From contig NZ_VOBG01000003.1 of NCBI RefSeq assembly GCF_008369295.1, forward strand, positions 248,001 to 312,000: 64,000 nucleotides of DNA, given 5' to 3'. How positions within the stretch are numbered: position 1 is the stretch's first letter; each line of letters starts with the position of its first letter. The DNA is from Pseudomonas sp. ANT_H4 (GTDB lineage Bacteria > Pseudomonadota > Gammaproteobacteria > Pseudomonadales > Pseudomonadaceae). Below, one piece after another: positions 30,050 through 40,902 of the stretch. The position numbers were made by a program, and so were the translations under genes. The notes under the pieces were generated by a model that saw only the letters and a list, made by a program, of their open reading frames with translations, was not told the origin of the DNA and searched no databases.

Positions 30050-30804
30050 GTCTGGAAAAAATCTATGGCGTACACGCCGTAGAAGCGTTGCTGCGTCACC
30101 ACCCAAAACGCGTCAAGCAGGTTTGGCTGGCGGAAGGTCGCAATGATCCGCGGGTACAAACGCTGATCGAACTGGCTAACGAAAATCGCGTGGCCGTGGG
30201 CCAGGCCGAGCGTCGCGAAATGGACGTCTGGGTTGAAGGCGTGCACCAGGGTGTGGTGGCGGACGTGAGTCCGAGCCAGGTCTGGGGCGAGGCGATGCTC
30301 GATGAGTTGCTCGATCGCACTGAAGGTGCGCCGTTGCTGTTGGTGCTCGACGGCGTGACCGATCCCCACAACCTCGGCGCCTGCTTGCGTTCGGCGGATG
30401 CTGCCGGTGCGCTGGCGGTGATCGTTCCCAAGGACAAGTCGGCCACCTTGACGCCTACCGTGCGCAAAGTGGCCTGTGGTGCGGCGGAAGTAATTCCGCT
30501 GGTGGCGGTGACCAACCTGGCGCGCACCCTGGAGAAGCTCCAGCAGCGCGGCTTGTGGGTTGTCGGCACAGCGGGGGAGGCCGAGGTCAGCATTTATGAC
30601 CAAGACCTCACCGGTCCTACCATCCTGATCATGGGGGCCGAGGGTAAGGGCATGCGTCGCCTGACCCGCGAGCATTGTGATTACCTGGTGAACCTGCCGA
30701 TGGCGGGTAGCGTCAGCAGCCTCAACGTGTCGGTAGCGACGGGCGTGTGCCTGTTCGAAGCGCTGCGTCAGCGCGGCGCCAAGGCCAAAGCCAAGAAGTC
30801 CTGA
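30046..30804 (+). CDS. rlmB: 23S rRNA (guanosine-2'-O-)-methyltransferase RlmB
   Basis: SPOUT-class enzyme that methylates the 2'-OH of G2251 (E. coli numbering) in the peptidyl-transferase P-loop. 252 residues: an N-terminal L30e-like RNA-binding domain (about 1-75), then the SpoU domain with knot motifs LDGVTDPHNLGACLRSADAA, IMGAEGKGM and NLPMAGSVSSLNVSVA. Translationally coupled to rnr, the usual rnr-rlmB pair. Confidence 0.96.
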   Translation: MSLEKIYGVHAVEALLRHHPKRVKQVWLAEGRNDPRVQTLIELANENRVAVGQAERREMDVWVEGVHQGVVADVSPSQVWGEAMLDELLDRTEGAPLLLVLDGVTDPHNLGACLRSADAAGALAVIVPKDKSATLTPTVRKVACGAAEVIPLVAVTNLARTLEKLQQRGLWVVGTAGEAEVSIYDQDLTGPTILIMGAEGKGMRRLTREHCDYLVNLPMAGSVSSLNVSVATGVCLFEALRQRGAKAKAKKS

Positions 30805-30820
30805 TTCGCGCACTATCTAC

Positions 30821-30848
30821 TGTAGGGGTGAGCAAGCTCGCTCCTACA
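30821..30848. repeat. REP-like palindrome after rlmB
   Basis: TGTAGGGGTGAGC and GCTCGCTCCTACA arms around AA, 17 bases after the rlmB stop. It is the same family as 625 and 53648 and probably forms the 3' end of the rnr-rlmB mRNA. Confidence 0.75.
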
Positions 30849-30911
30849 GCGTTAGGGCCAGGCTCACATTTTTCGCAGTGTCTGTGATTGTTCAAATAAT
30901 CACCAATTGCC

Positions 30912-30940
30912 TTGCGCCCTTTCTTTCCCTTCTCTACAAT
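30912..30940 (+). promoter_or_regulatory. Sigma-70 promoter of the rpsF ribosomal protein operon
   Basis: TTGCGC, 17 bases, TACAAT. It matches 4 of 6 and 5 of 6 consensus bases at ideal spacing. Transcription would start about 30947, giving a leader of roughly 114 bases before rpsF. Confidence 0.7.
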
Positions 30941-30947
30941 TGCGCCC

Positions 30948-31055
30948 CTTGCCTACCTGGCAGGCACACATGTGCCTACCCTGCGGCAAGATCCATAAGT
31001 GTCATTCACTCCTTGTCTGACCGTTTTTTAGCGGCAGGCTACAACCCGTAAGGAG
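30948..31055 (+). promoter_or_regulatory. Structured rpsF mRNA leader, likely S6:S18 autoregulatory element
   Basis: Two structures can be drawn. The first is a stem closed by CTTGCC (30948) and GGCAAG (30985), with an inner hairpin AGGCACA/TGTGCCT. The second pairs CTCCTTGT (31009-31016) with GTAAGGAG (31048-31055), which includes the rpsF Shine-Dalgarno sequence; inside it CCG (31021) faces CGG (31032). S6 and S18 are known to bind a CCG-containing leader motif and repress their own operon in many bacteria. The pairing is seen; the assignment to that motif is inference. Confidence 0.6.
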
Positions 31056-31060
31056 CATTC

Positions 31061-31486
31061 ATGCGTCATTACGAAATCATCTTTTTGGTCCACCCGGATC
31101 AAAGCGAGCAAGTCGGCGGCATGGTTGAGCGTTACACCAAGCTGATCGAAGAAGACGGCGGCAAAATCCACCGTCTGGAAGATTGGGGCCGTCGTCAACT
31201 GGCCTATGCAATCAACAATGTTCACAAGGCTCACTACGTGATGCTGAACGTTGAGTGCACCGGCAAGGCTCTGTCCGAGCTGGAAGACAACTTCCGCTAC
31301 AACGATGCAGTGATCCGTAACCTGGTCATCCGTCGCGAAGAAGCCGTTATCGGCCAATCCGAGATGCTCAAGGCTGAAGAAAACCGCAGTGAGCGCCGTG
31401 AGCGTCGCGACCGTCCTGAGCACTCCGACAGCGCCGATGGCGTTGATGGTGATGACAGCGACGCCAGCGATAACGCTGACGAGTAA
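31061..31486 (+). CDS. rpsF: 30S ribosomal protein S6
   Basis: Binds the central domain of 16S rRNA together with S18. 141 residues with the typical [20 protein letters not shown] start and [14 protein letters not shown] segment. The last 25 residues are Asp/Ser-rich and end NADE, an acidic tail of the kind that RimK extends with glutamates in E. coli and Pseudomonas. AAGGAG precedes ATG and can be masked by the leader. First gene of the rpsF-rpsR-membrane protein-rplI operon. Confidence 0.98.
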   Translation: MRHYEIIFLVHPDQSEQVGGMVERYTKLIEEDGGKIHRLEDWGRRQLAYAINNVHKAHYVMLNVECTGKALSELEDNFRYNDAVIRNLVIRREEAVIGQSEMLKAEENRSERRERRDRPEHSDSADGVDGDDSDASDNADE

Positions 31487-31514
31487 TCCACGGACCTTTT
31501 AAGGAGCCAATTAC

Positions 31515-31745
31515 ATGGCACGTTTCTTCCGTCGTCGTAAGTTCTGCCGCTTCACCGCTGAAGAAGTGAAGGAGATCGATTACAAAGATCTCAACACTCT
31601 GAAAGCCTACGTATCCGAGACCGGCAAAATTGTTCCAAGCCGCATCACCGGTACCAAAGCTCGTTATCAGCGTCAGCTGGCCACCGCTATCAAGCGCGCC
31701 CGCTTCCTGGCCCTGCTGGCCTACACCGACAGCCACGGCCGCTGA
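31515..31745 (+). CDS. rpsR: 30S ribosomal protein S18
   Basis: 76 residues, the standard length, with [17 protein letters not shown] and [20 protein letters not shown]. Pairs with S6 on the 30S platform. AAGGAG lies 10 bases before ATG. It follows rpsF by 28 bases. Confidence 0.98.
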   Translation: MARFFRRRKFCRFTAEEVKEIDYKDLNTLKAYVSETGKIVPSRITGTKARYQRQLATAIKRARFLALLAYTDSHGR

Positions 31746-31781
31746 GACCGGGCAGTCGACAAGTAGTAAGGGATTGAATGC

Positions 31782-32675
31782 ATGCGCGCCTTAGCTGAGT
31801 TCATCATGCGCGGTCGTGTGCAGGCCACTCTAGTAGTGGCTGGATGTGCAGCATTGCCGTTGTTGTATTGGTTGGGTGCTGCCGCTGGATGCCTTGTGCT
31901 CCTGCGGCGCGGTTTGAAGGACGCCTTGGGTGTTGTTGCCCTGGGACTGCTGCCAGCCTTGGTCTGGTGGCTGCAATTCGATGATCCACGGGTACTTCTG
32001 GTGCTGCTGGGGTCATCGGGACTTGCGTTGGTTTTACGCGCAAGTGAGTCCTGGAGCCGTACGCTGCTGGTCAGCGTGGCATTGGGGTTGGTGTATTCGG
32101 TATCGTTAGGCGCGGCTTTCCACCCGCAAATCGAGGCGCTGGCGCAGGAAATCGTCAAGATCCTGCCCTTGGCCCTCGGGGAGCTCTACCAGCAGTTATC
32201 GGTAGAGGAGCGAGCGCGCTTTGCTTCACTGGTTGCACCGGTTCTTACCGGCCTGATTGCGGCATTGTTGCAGGTCGTCAGTGTGCTGAGCCTGATTCTT
32301 GGGCGCTACTGGCAGGCGTTGTTGTACAACCCGGGTGGTTTTGGTCGCGAGTTTCGTAGTATCAGAATCCCAGCAGGACCGGCGATGTTGCTGCTGGCGT
32401 GCATGCTTGTCGGACCGAACTTCGGTCCGCAAATGGCCATGTTAACGCCGTTGTGCAGCGTACCGTTGGTGTTCGCCGGGCTGGCCTTGATTCATGGGCT
32501 GGTGGCGCAAAAGCGACTGGCCAGGTTCTGGCTGGTGGGGTTGTACGTGACGCTGTTGCTGTTCATGCAGCTGATCTATCCGTTACTCGTGGTTTTGGCC
32601 ATTGTCGACGGCCTGATTGATTTTCGCGGTCGTCTGGCGCCGAAAGACGCCGACAACGCGAACGGTGAAGGTTAA
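31782..32675 (+). CDS. Polytopic membrane protein of unknown function in the rpsF operon
   Basis: 297 residues with about eight hydrophobic segments, short loops and a charged C-terminal tail. I do not recognise a catalytic or transport motif. A protein of this kind occupies the same place between rpsR and rplI in other pseudomonads, and it loosely resembles the DUF2232/YybS-like group, which I offer only as a possibility. It starts 36 bases after rpsR and ends 18 bases before rplI, so it is co-transcribed with ribosomal proteins. A function in membrane or ribosome biology cannot be inferred from sequence alone. Confidence 0.8.
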   Translation: MRALAEFIMRGRVQATLVVAGCAALPLLYWLGAAAGCLVLLRRGLKDALGVVALGLLPALVWWLQFDDPRVLLVLLGSSGLALVLRASESWSRTLLVSVALGLVYSVSLGAAFHPQIEALAQEIVKILPLALGELYQQLSVEERARFASLVAPVLTGLIAALLQVVSVLSLILGRYWQALLYNPGGFGREFRSIRIPAGPAMLLLACMLVGPNFGPQMAMLTPLCSVPLVFAGLALIHGLVAQKRLARFWLVGLYVTLLLFMQLIYPLLVVLAIVDGLIDFRGRLAPKDADNANGEG

Positions 32676-32693
32676 AAGTTAGAGGATTTTCAC

Positions 32694-33140
32694 ATGCAAC
32701 TGATCCTTCTGGAAAAAGTCGCCAACCTGGGCAACCTGGGCGACAAAGTGAACGTTAAGGCCGGTTACGGTCGTAACTACCTGCTGCCATACGGCAAAGC
32801 CACCGCTGCAACCGCTGCCAACCTGGCTGCGTTTGAAGAGCGTCGTGCAGAGCTTGAAAAAGCAGCAGCAGACAAAAAAGCTTCGGCCGAAACTCGCGCT
32901 GCCCAACTGGCTGAGCTGGAAGTGACTATCACTGCCACCGCCGGTGACGAAGGCAAGCTGTTCGGTTCGATCGGCACCCACGACATCGCTGACGCACTGA
33001 CCGCCTCCGGCGTTGAAGTGTCGAAAAGCGAAATTCGTCTGCCGAACGGCACCATCCGCAACGTTGGCGAATTCGATGTAGCCGTGCACCTGCACGCTGA
33101 AGTCGAAGCAACCGTACGCGTTGTTGTGGTAGCAGCTTAA
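32694..33140 (+). CDS. rplI: 50S ribosomal protein L9
   Basis: 148 residues with the N-terminal rRNA-binding domain ([32 protein letters not shown]), a long connecting helix (about 42-75, Glu/Ala/Lys-rich) and a C-terminal domain. GAGG stands upstream of ATG. Last gene of the operon; a terminator follows within 85 bases. Confidence 0.98.
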   Translation: MQLILLEKVANLGNLGDKVNVKAGYGRNYLLPYGKATAATAANLAAFEERRAELEKAAADKKASAETRAAQLAELEVTITATAGDEGKLFGSIGTHDIADALTASGVEVSKSEIRLPNGTIRNVGEFDVAVHLHAEVEATVRVVVVAA

Positions 33141-33187
33141 GCAGCACCTAACTGACTGGCACCTCGCGTGCCAGACGGTTAACATCG

Positions 33188-33225
33188 GGCACGATCCTGT
33201 TCACAGGTCGTGCCTTTTGTTTTTC
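33188..33225 (+). terminator. Intrinsic terminator after rplI
   Basis: GGCACGA and TCGTGCC arms with an inner CCTG/CAGG, followed by TTTTGTTTTT. A second short hairpin, CTGGCAC/GTGCCAG, lies at 33156-33174. dnaB begins 26 bases later, so its promoter must overlap this region or transcription reads through. Confidence 0.88.
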
Positions 33226-33250
33226 TACAGCCCCCTAATTTCAAGTGGCC

Positions 33251-34645
33251 ATGAACGATATCTCCGCTCCTGAGCAATACGATCTGCAAACCGCGTCCCT
33301 GAAGGTGCCACCGCACTCCATCGAGGCCGAACAGGCCGTGCTCGGTGGTCTGATGCTGGACAACAACGCCTGGGAGCGCGTGCTTGATCAAGTCTCGGAC
33401 GGTGATTTCTATCGACATGACCACCGCCTGATCTTCCGCGCCATCGCCAAACTGGCTGATCTGAATTCCCCCATCGACGTCGTGACCCTTGCCGAGCAAT
33501 TGGACAAGGAAGGTCAGACCTCGCAAGTGGGCGGTCTTGGATACCTGGGCGAGTTGGCGAAGAACACCCCGTCCGTCGCCAACATCAAGGCCTATGCGCA
33601 AATCGTGCGTGCGCGGGCGACGCTGCGGCAATTGATCGGTATCGCTGCCGAGATCGCTGACAGCGCCTTTAACCCGGAAGGGCGTACGGCCGAAGAGATC
33701 CTCGACGAAGCAGAGCGGCAGATCTTCCAGATCGCCGAAGCGCGGCCGAAAACCGGAGGCCCGGTGAGCGTTAACGACCTGTTGACCAAGGCTATCGACC
33801 GCATCGATACCCTGTTCAATACCGATAACGCCATCACCGGCTTATCTACGGGTTATACCGACCTCGATGGCATGACCAGTGGCTTGCAGCCGTCTGACCT
33901 GATCATTGTCGCCGGCCGTCCGTCCATGGGTAAGACCACCTTCGCCATGAATCTGGTGGAGAACGCCGTACTGCGTAGCGAGAAGTGCGTCCTGGTCTAC
34001 TCGCTGGAGATGCCAGGTGAATCGCTGATCATGCGGATGCTCTCGTCTCTGGGCCGCATCGACCAGACCAAGGTCCGCGCCGGCCGCCTGGAAGATGACG
34101 ACTGGCCGCGCCTGACCTCGGCGGTCAACCTGCTCAACGATCGCAAGCTGTTCATTGATGACACTGCGGGTATCAGTCCCTCGGAAATGCGTGCGCGGAC
34201 CCGTCGTCTGGTGCGTGAGCACGGCGAGGTTGGCCTGATCATGATCGACTACCTGCAACTGATGCAGATCCCCGGTTCCAGCGGCGACAATCGGACCAAC
34301 GAGATTTCCGAGATTTCCCGTTCGTTGAAGTCCTTGGCCAAGGAATTCAACTGCCCGGTGGTTGCCCTGTCCCAGCTCAACCGCTCCCTGGAACAACGCC
34401 CGAACAAGCGCCCGATCAACTCTGACTTGCGCGAATCCGGAGCGATCGAACAGGATGCTGACGTAATCATGTTCGTTTACCGGGACGAGGTTTATCACCC
34501 GGAGACCGAGCACAAGGGCATCGCCGAAATCATCATCGGTAAACAGCGGAACGGTCCAATCGGCACCACACGCTTGGCGTTTATCGGTAAATACACCCGT
34601 TTTGAAAACCTCGCGCCGGGCAGTTATAACTTCGACGACGAATAA
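33251..34645 (+). CDS. dnaB: Replicative DNA helicase DnaB
   Basis: Hexameric helicase that unwinds the replication fork and binds primase. 464 residues: an N-terminal helical domain (about 20-120, KVPPHSIEAEQAVLGGLMLD), a linker, and a RecA-like C-terminal domain with Walker A GRPSMGKTTFAMN (near 220), Walker B IMIDYLQLM, and the DLRESGAIEQDADVI sensor region. ATG 33251 (MNDISAPEQYDL) is chosen over GTG 33245 by homology. No intein is present, although DnaB is a common intein host. Confidence 0.97.
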   Translation: MNDISAPEQYDLQTASLKVPPHSIEAEQAVLGGLMLDNNAWERVLDQVSDGDFYRHDHRLIFRAIAKLADLNSPIDVVTLAEQLDKEGQTSQVGGLGYLGELAKNTPSVANIKAYAQIVRARATLRQLIGIAAEIADSAFNPEGRTAEEILDEAERQIFQIAEARPKTGGPVSVNDLLTKAIDRIDTLFNTDNAITGLSTGYTDLDGMTSGLQPSDLIIVAGRPSMGKTTFAMNLVENAVLRSEKCVLVYSLEMPGESLIMRMLSSLGRIDQTKVRAGRLEDDDWPRLTSAVNLLNDRKLFIDDTAGISPSEMRARTRRLVREHGEVGLIMIDYLQLMQIPGSSGDNRTNEISEISRSLKSLAKEFNCPVVALSQLNRSLEQRPNKRPINSDLRESGAIEQDADVIMFVYRDEVYHPETEHKGIAEIIIGKQRNGPIGTTRLAFIGKYTRFENLAPGSYNFDDE

Positions 34646-34727
34646 TTCGTCGCTGGCCAGCAAGCGTTCACGGGCTAATAGAGGCTGATAATTTCCGAGC
34701 GTTATAGTCGGAATTGGTCAAATTTTG

Positions 34728-34736
34728 TGCTATATT
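34728..34736 (+). promoter_or_regulatory. Extended -10 promoter for the YgiQ gene
   Basis: TGCTATATT, a TGn extended -10 element with 4 or 5 consensus bases, 40 bases before the ygiQ start. No convincing -35 hexamer, which extended -10 promoters may not need. Confidence 0.5.
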
Positions 34737-34775
34737 CCGCGCCCGCGATTTTTCATCTCAACACCGGTCATCGTC

Positions 34776-37079
<2,304 letters not shown>

Positions 37080-37095
37080 TCGCAGCCTGAATCAC

Positions 37096-37123
37096 AAAAC
37101 GCCAGCCTTCGTGCTGGCGTTTT
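37096..37123 (+). terminator. Intrinsic terminator after ygiQ
   Basis: AAAACGCCAGC, CTTCGT, GCTGGCGTTTT: a strong bidirectional hairpin, 17 bases after the stop. Confidence 0.88.
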
Positions 37124-37473
37124 GCTTTCTAGCGCCCGGCATGGGCGCAATCTTGTGGATGAACGTCCCGCCGTAAGCTGACCACAGCGAACGAAGTGAA
37201 GCGCAACTGCATGAGGGCGACCGAGTGTGGGGAGGAAGCGTGAATCGACGCCAGGGCAGATCACGGCGCCGGGTAATCCCACTCCACCTGGGTAGATTCA
37301 CCACCCGCCCTCACGCTCTTGGCACAAATCTGTGCAACCCTCGCACCACGACGGCAGCCATCGCGCCGTTTTGGTGCTGTACTGCACCGGGTCCCACGAT
37401 AAAGCGCAATGACCGCCGCACTGGCATAAGTCTTGCGCGCTTTGTTTCATGCCCTGGCTCGCAGGAGGCCGCC
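37124..37473. other. 350-base gene-free gap, GC-rich, partly structured, unexplained
   Basis: No coding frame on either strand resembles a protein. At 37132-37148 there is a perfect hairpin GCGCCC-GGCAT-GGGCGC. The next 160 bases (to about 37310) are GC-rich with mixed short inverted segments, unlike the REP classes elsewhere in the window. Nearer the next gene, 37340-37460, no clear promoter hexamers are seen. It could be an RNA gene or a decayed dispersed element; neither is shown. Confidence 0.4.
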
Positions 37474-40400
37474 GTGTCGATTCATGTCGCGTTGCACCAC
37501 GTTACGCATTACCGCTACGACCGCGCGGTCGAACTGGGCCCTCAGATTGTGCGTTTGCGTCCGGCGGCCCATAGCCGCACGCGGATTTTGTCCTACGCGC
37601 TGAAAGTGCTGCCGCAGCAACACTTCATCAATTGGCAGCAAGACCCCCAGGGCAATTACCTGGCGCGCCTGGTATTCCCGGAAAAGACTGACGAGTTGCG
37701 TATTGAAGTCGACCTGGTTGCCGAGATGGCGGTGTTTAATCCGTTCGACTTTTTCCTTGAGCCCTACGCCGAAAAAATCCCGTTCAGCTATGCCGCCGAT
37801 GAGCAACGCGAACTGGCGCCGTACCTGGAAACTTTGCCGATGACGCCGAAGCTCGCCGCGTACCTGGCAGGCATCGACCGTACGCCACTGCCTGCCGTGG
37901 ATTTTCTGGTGGGCCTCAACCAGCGCCTGGCCGCCGACATCGGCTACCTGATCCGTATGGAACCGGGGGTGCAAGCCCCGGAATTCACCTTGGAAAACGC
38001 TTGCGGCTCGTGCCGCGATTCGGCCTGGCTGTTGGTGCAACTGCTGCGTAATCTTGGTTTGGCAGCACGGTTTGTTTCCGGTTACCTGATTCAATTGACC
38101 GCCGACGTCAAAGCCCTCGACGGCCCATCCGGCACGGAAGTGGACTTCACCGACCTGCACGCCTGGTGTGAAGTGTATTTGCCGGGTGCCGGCTGGATCG
38201 GTCTCGATGCCACTTCCGGCCTATTCGCCGGTGAAGGCCATATCCCATTGGCCTGTAGTCCCGATCCGTCTTCAGCGGCGCCCATCAGTGGCCTGGTGGA
38301 ACCTTGCGAGTGCGAATTCACCCATGAGATGTCGGTGGAGCGTATTTGGGAAGCCCCACGGGTGACCAAGCCCTACACCGAAGAACAATGGCTGGCGATC
38401 CAGGCCTTGGGCCGGCAGATCGATGGTGACCTGCTCAAGGACGACGTGCGCCTGACCATGGGTGGCGAGCCGACCTTCGTCTCCATCGACGACCCCGACG
38501 GCGCCGAATGGAACACCGCAGCCCTGGGCTCGGACAAGCGCCGGCTCTCTGCCGAACTGTTCCAGCGCATGCGCAAGCATTACGCGCCCAAGGGCCTGGT
38601 GCACTTCGGCCAAGGCAAGTGGTACCCCGGCGAGCAATTGCCGCGCTGGTCGCTCAATTGCTACTGGCGTCGGGATGGCGTGCCGATCTGGCACAACAGC
38701 GCGCTGATTGCCGATGAACAACAAGACTACGGCGCTGATGGCGTGATGGCCGGGCGTTTTCTCGCCAGCGTTGCCGAGCGCTTGAAGTTGCCTGCGCACT
38801 TTGTGTTCCCGGCCTACGAGGACAATTTCTATTACCTGTGGCGCGAAGGCGCCTTGCCTCAGAACGTCACCGCGCAAGACCCACGCCTGGGCGACGACCT
38901 TGAGCGTGACCGCCTGCGCAAGGTCTTCAGCCAGGGTCTGGATAAAGTCATTGGCCAGGTGCTGCCGCTGGCGCGCACGGCGGCTAATGACTGCTGGCAG
39001 AGCGGGCGCTGGTACCTGCGGGATAACCATTGCCGCCTGGTGCCGGGTGATTCGCCCTTGGGCTATCGTCTGCCATTGGCCTCGCAGCCTTGGGTGACGG
39101 CGGCGGAGTATCCGTTCGTGCATCCCACCGACCCCAATCAGGATTTGCCTGATCTTCCGACGACGGCGCAGCTGCAAAGCCACGGCGAACCGGCCCTGAG
39201 CGACGATCGTATTGCGAAGATCGACGAATCCGCCGATTGGCTCACCCGCACCGCCCTCTGCGCGCAAGCGCGAGATGGCAGGCTGTACCTGTTTATGCCG
39301 CCTCTGGAGCGGGTCGAGGACTACCTGGAGCTGGTGGCCGCTATCGAAGCCATCGCCCAAGAGCTGCATTGCCCGGTGCTGCTCGAAGGCTACGAGCCAC
39401 CGAGCGACGTCCGCCTGAGCAACTTCCGGGTCACGCCGGACCCAGGCGTGATCGAAGTTAACGTGCAACCGTCCGCCACGTGGGACGAGTTGGTGGAACG
39501 CACCGAATTCCTCTATGAAGAAGCGCGGCAAACCCGCCTGACCACCGAGAAATTCATGATCGACGGCCGTCACACCGGTACCGGTGGCGGTAACCACTTT
39601 GTCCTCGGCGGTGCTACGCCCACGGATTCGCCGTTCCTGCGTCGTCCCGATCTGCTGCGCAGCTTGATCAGCTACTGGCATAACCACCCGTCGTTGTCCT
39701 ACTTGTTTTCCGGCTTGTTCATCGGCCCGACGTCCCAGGCGCCACGGGTCGATGAAGCTCGCAACGACGCGCTGTACGAGTTGGAAATCGCCTTCGCGCA
39801 AATGCCGGTGCCCGGTGAGGAGTGCCCGCCCTGGCTGGTGGACCGACTGCTGCGCAACCTGCTGATAGACGTCACCGGAAATACCCATCGCGCCGAATTC
39901 TGTATCGATAAGCTTTACTCGCCGGACGGCGCTACCGGCCGCCTTGGCCTGTTGGAATTGCGGGCCTTCGAGATGCCTCCCCATGCGCGCATGAGCCTGA
40001 CCCAGCAACTGTTGTTGCGGGCGCTGGTAGCGCGGTTCTGGCGTGAGCCCTATGCACCGCCGAAGCTGGTGCGCTGGGGTACGCAATTGCACGACCGCTT
40101 CTTGCTGCCGCACTTTATCGAGCAGGACTTTGCCGATGTCATCGTCGAACTGAACGCTGCCGGTTATCCGCTGCGTGCAGAGTGGTTTGCTGCGCACCTG
40201 GAGTTTCGCTTCCCCAAGGTTGGCGATTACTCCGTCAGCGGCATTGAACTGGAACTGCGCCAGGCCCTGGAGCCCTGGCATGTGCTGGGAGAAGAGGGCG
40301 CGGTGCGTTATGTCGATTCGTCCCTGGAGCGTTTGCAGGTCAAGGTGAGCGGCTTGGCGCCGCAACGGTATCTGCTGACCTGCAACGGCATTCCAGTACC

Positions 40401-40755
40401 GCTGCAACCTACCGGGCGGGTCGGTGAGTTTGTAGCTGGCGTGCGTTACCGTGCCTGGCAGCCGGCCAACTGTTTGCAGCCGACCATCCCGGTTCATGCG
40501 CCGCTGGTATTCGATCTTTTCGATACGTGGATGCAACGCTCATTGGGCGGTTGTCAGTACCATGTCGCCCATCCGGGCGGGCGCAATTACGACAGCCTGC
40601 CAGTCAATGCCAATGAAGCCGAGAGCCGGCGCATGGCGCGGTTTTTCCACCTGGGTCACAGCCCTGGAACGTTGCCCGTGCCGGCGGTGGTGATTAACGA
40701 CGAATTGCCGATGACCCTGGATTTGCGCCGTTTTGCGAAAAAAATAGAGGATTGA
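37474..40755 (+). CDS. Transglutaminase-like / DUF2126 amidoligase fusion protein
   Basis: 1093 residues in two parts. The N-terminal part has a bacterial transglutaminase N-terminal domain (about 1-85) and a transglutaminase-like core with Cys180 in CGSCRDSA, His229 in DLHAWCE and Asp245 in IGLDATSG, an intact papain-like triad. The C-terminal part, about 300-1090, is the DUF2126 region ([35 protein letters not shown]), predicted in the literature to be a glutamine-synthetase-like COOH-NH2 ligase. The start is GTG 37474, with GCAGGAGG 5 bases upstream. First of three linked genes; no signal peptide. The substrate is unknown. Confidence 0.85.
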   Translation: MSIHVALHHVTHYRYDRAVELGPQIVRLRPAAHSRTRILSYALKVLPQQHFINWQQDPQGNYLARLVFPEKTDELRIEVDLVAEMAVFNPFDFFLEPYAEKIPFSYAADEQRELAPYLETLPMTPKLAAYLAGIDRTPLPAVDFLVGLNQRLAADIGYLIRMEPGVQAPEFTLENACGSCRDSAWLLVQLLRNLGLAARFVSGYLIQLTADVKALDGPSGTEVDFTDLHAWCEVYLPGAGWIGLDATSGLFAGEGHIPLACSPDPSSAAPISGLVEPCECEFTHEMSVERIWEAPRVTKPYTEEQWLAIQALGRQIDGDLLKDDVRLTMGGEPTFVSIDDPDGAEWNTAALGSDKRRLSAELFQRMRKHYAPKGLVHFGQGKWYPGEQLPRWSLNCYWRRDGVPIWHNSALIADEQQDYGADGVMAGRFLASVAERLKLPAHFVFPAYEDNFYYLWREGALPQNVTAQDPRLGDDLERDRLRKVFSQGLDKVIGQVLPLARTAANDCWQSGRWYLRDNHCRLVPGDSPLGYRLPLASQPWVTAAEYPFVHPTDPNQDLPDLPTTAQLQSHGEPALSDDRIAKIDESADWLTRTALCAQARDGRLYLFMPPLERVEDYLELVAAIEAIAQELHCPVLLEGYEPPSDVRLSNFRVTPDPGVIEVNVQPSATWDELVERTEFLYEEARQTRLTTEKFMIDGRHTGTGGGNHFVLGGATPTDSPFLRRPDLLRSLISYWHNHPSLSYLFSGLFIGPTSQAPRVDEARNDALYELEIAFAQMPVPGEECPPWLVDRLLRNLLIDVTGNTHRAEFCIDKLYSPDGATGRLGLLELRAFEMPPHARMSLTQQLLLRALVARFWREPYAPPKLVRWGTQLHDRFLLPHFIEQDFADVIVELNAAGYPLRAEWFAAHLEFRFPKVGDYSVSGIELELRQALEPWHVLGEEGAVRYVDSSLERLQVKVSGLAPQRYLLTCNGIPVPLQPTGRVGEFVAGVRYRAWQPANCLQPTIPVHAPLVFDLFDTWMQRSLGGCQYHVAHPGGRNYDSLPVNANEAESRRMARFFHLGHSPGTLPVPAVVINDELPMTLDLRRFAKKIED

Positions 40756-40811
40756 ATCTACATAATCCCGAAAACAACAAATCTATAATGTGGGCTTGTC
40801 TGCGATAGCAT

Positions 40812-40840
40812 CACCTCGGTACACCTGATGCCCCGAGGTG
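40812..40840. repeat. Hairpin upstream of the ATP-grasp gene
   Basis: CACCTCGG and CCGAGGTG arms, 13 bases apart, in the 147-base gap between the first two cluster genes. It is followed by a solitary REP-like fragment, CGGGCAAGCCCGGCTCCCAC (40849-40868). It may attenuate readthrough, but has no T-run. Confidence 0.5.
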
Positions 40841-40902
40841 CCTGCATCGCGGGCAAGCCCGGCTCCCACACTCTGACTTCCCTTGCCTCTGCCGAGCGTT
40901 CC

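Noticed and set aside
33251..34645. Intein in DnaB
   Set aside because: Length is normal at 464 residues and helicase motifs are uninterrupted.
38272..40536. Antisense frame of about 750 codons in the transglutaminase/DUF2126 gene
   Set aside because: Shadow of a GC-rich gene; amino acid composition is skewed to Gln, Arg and His.
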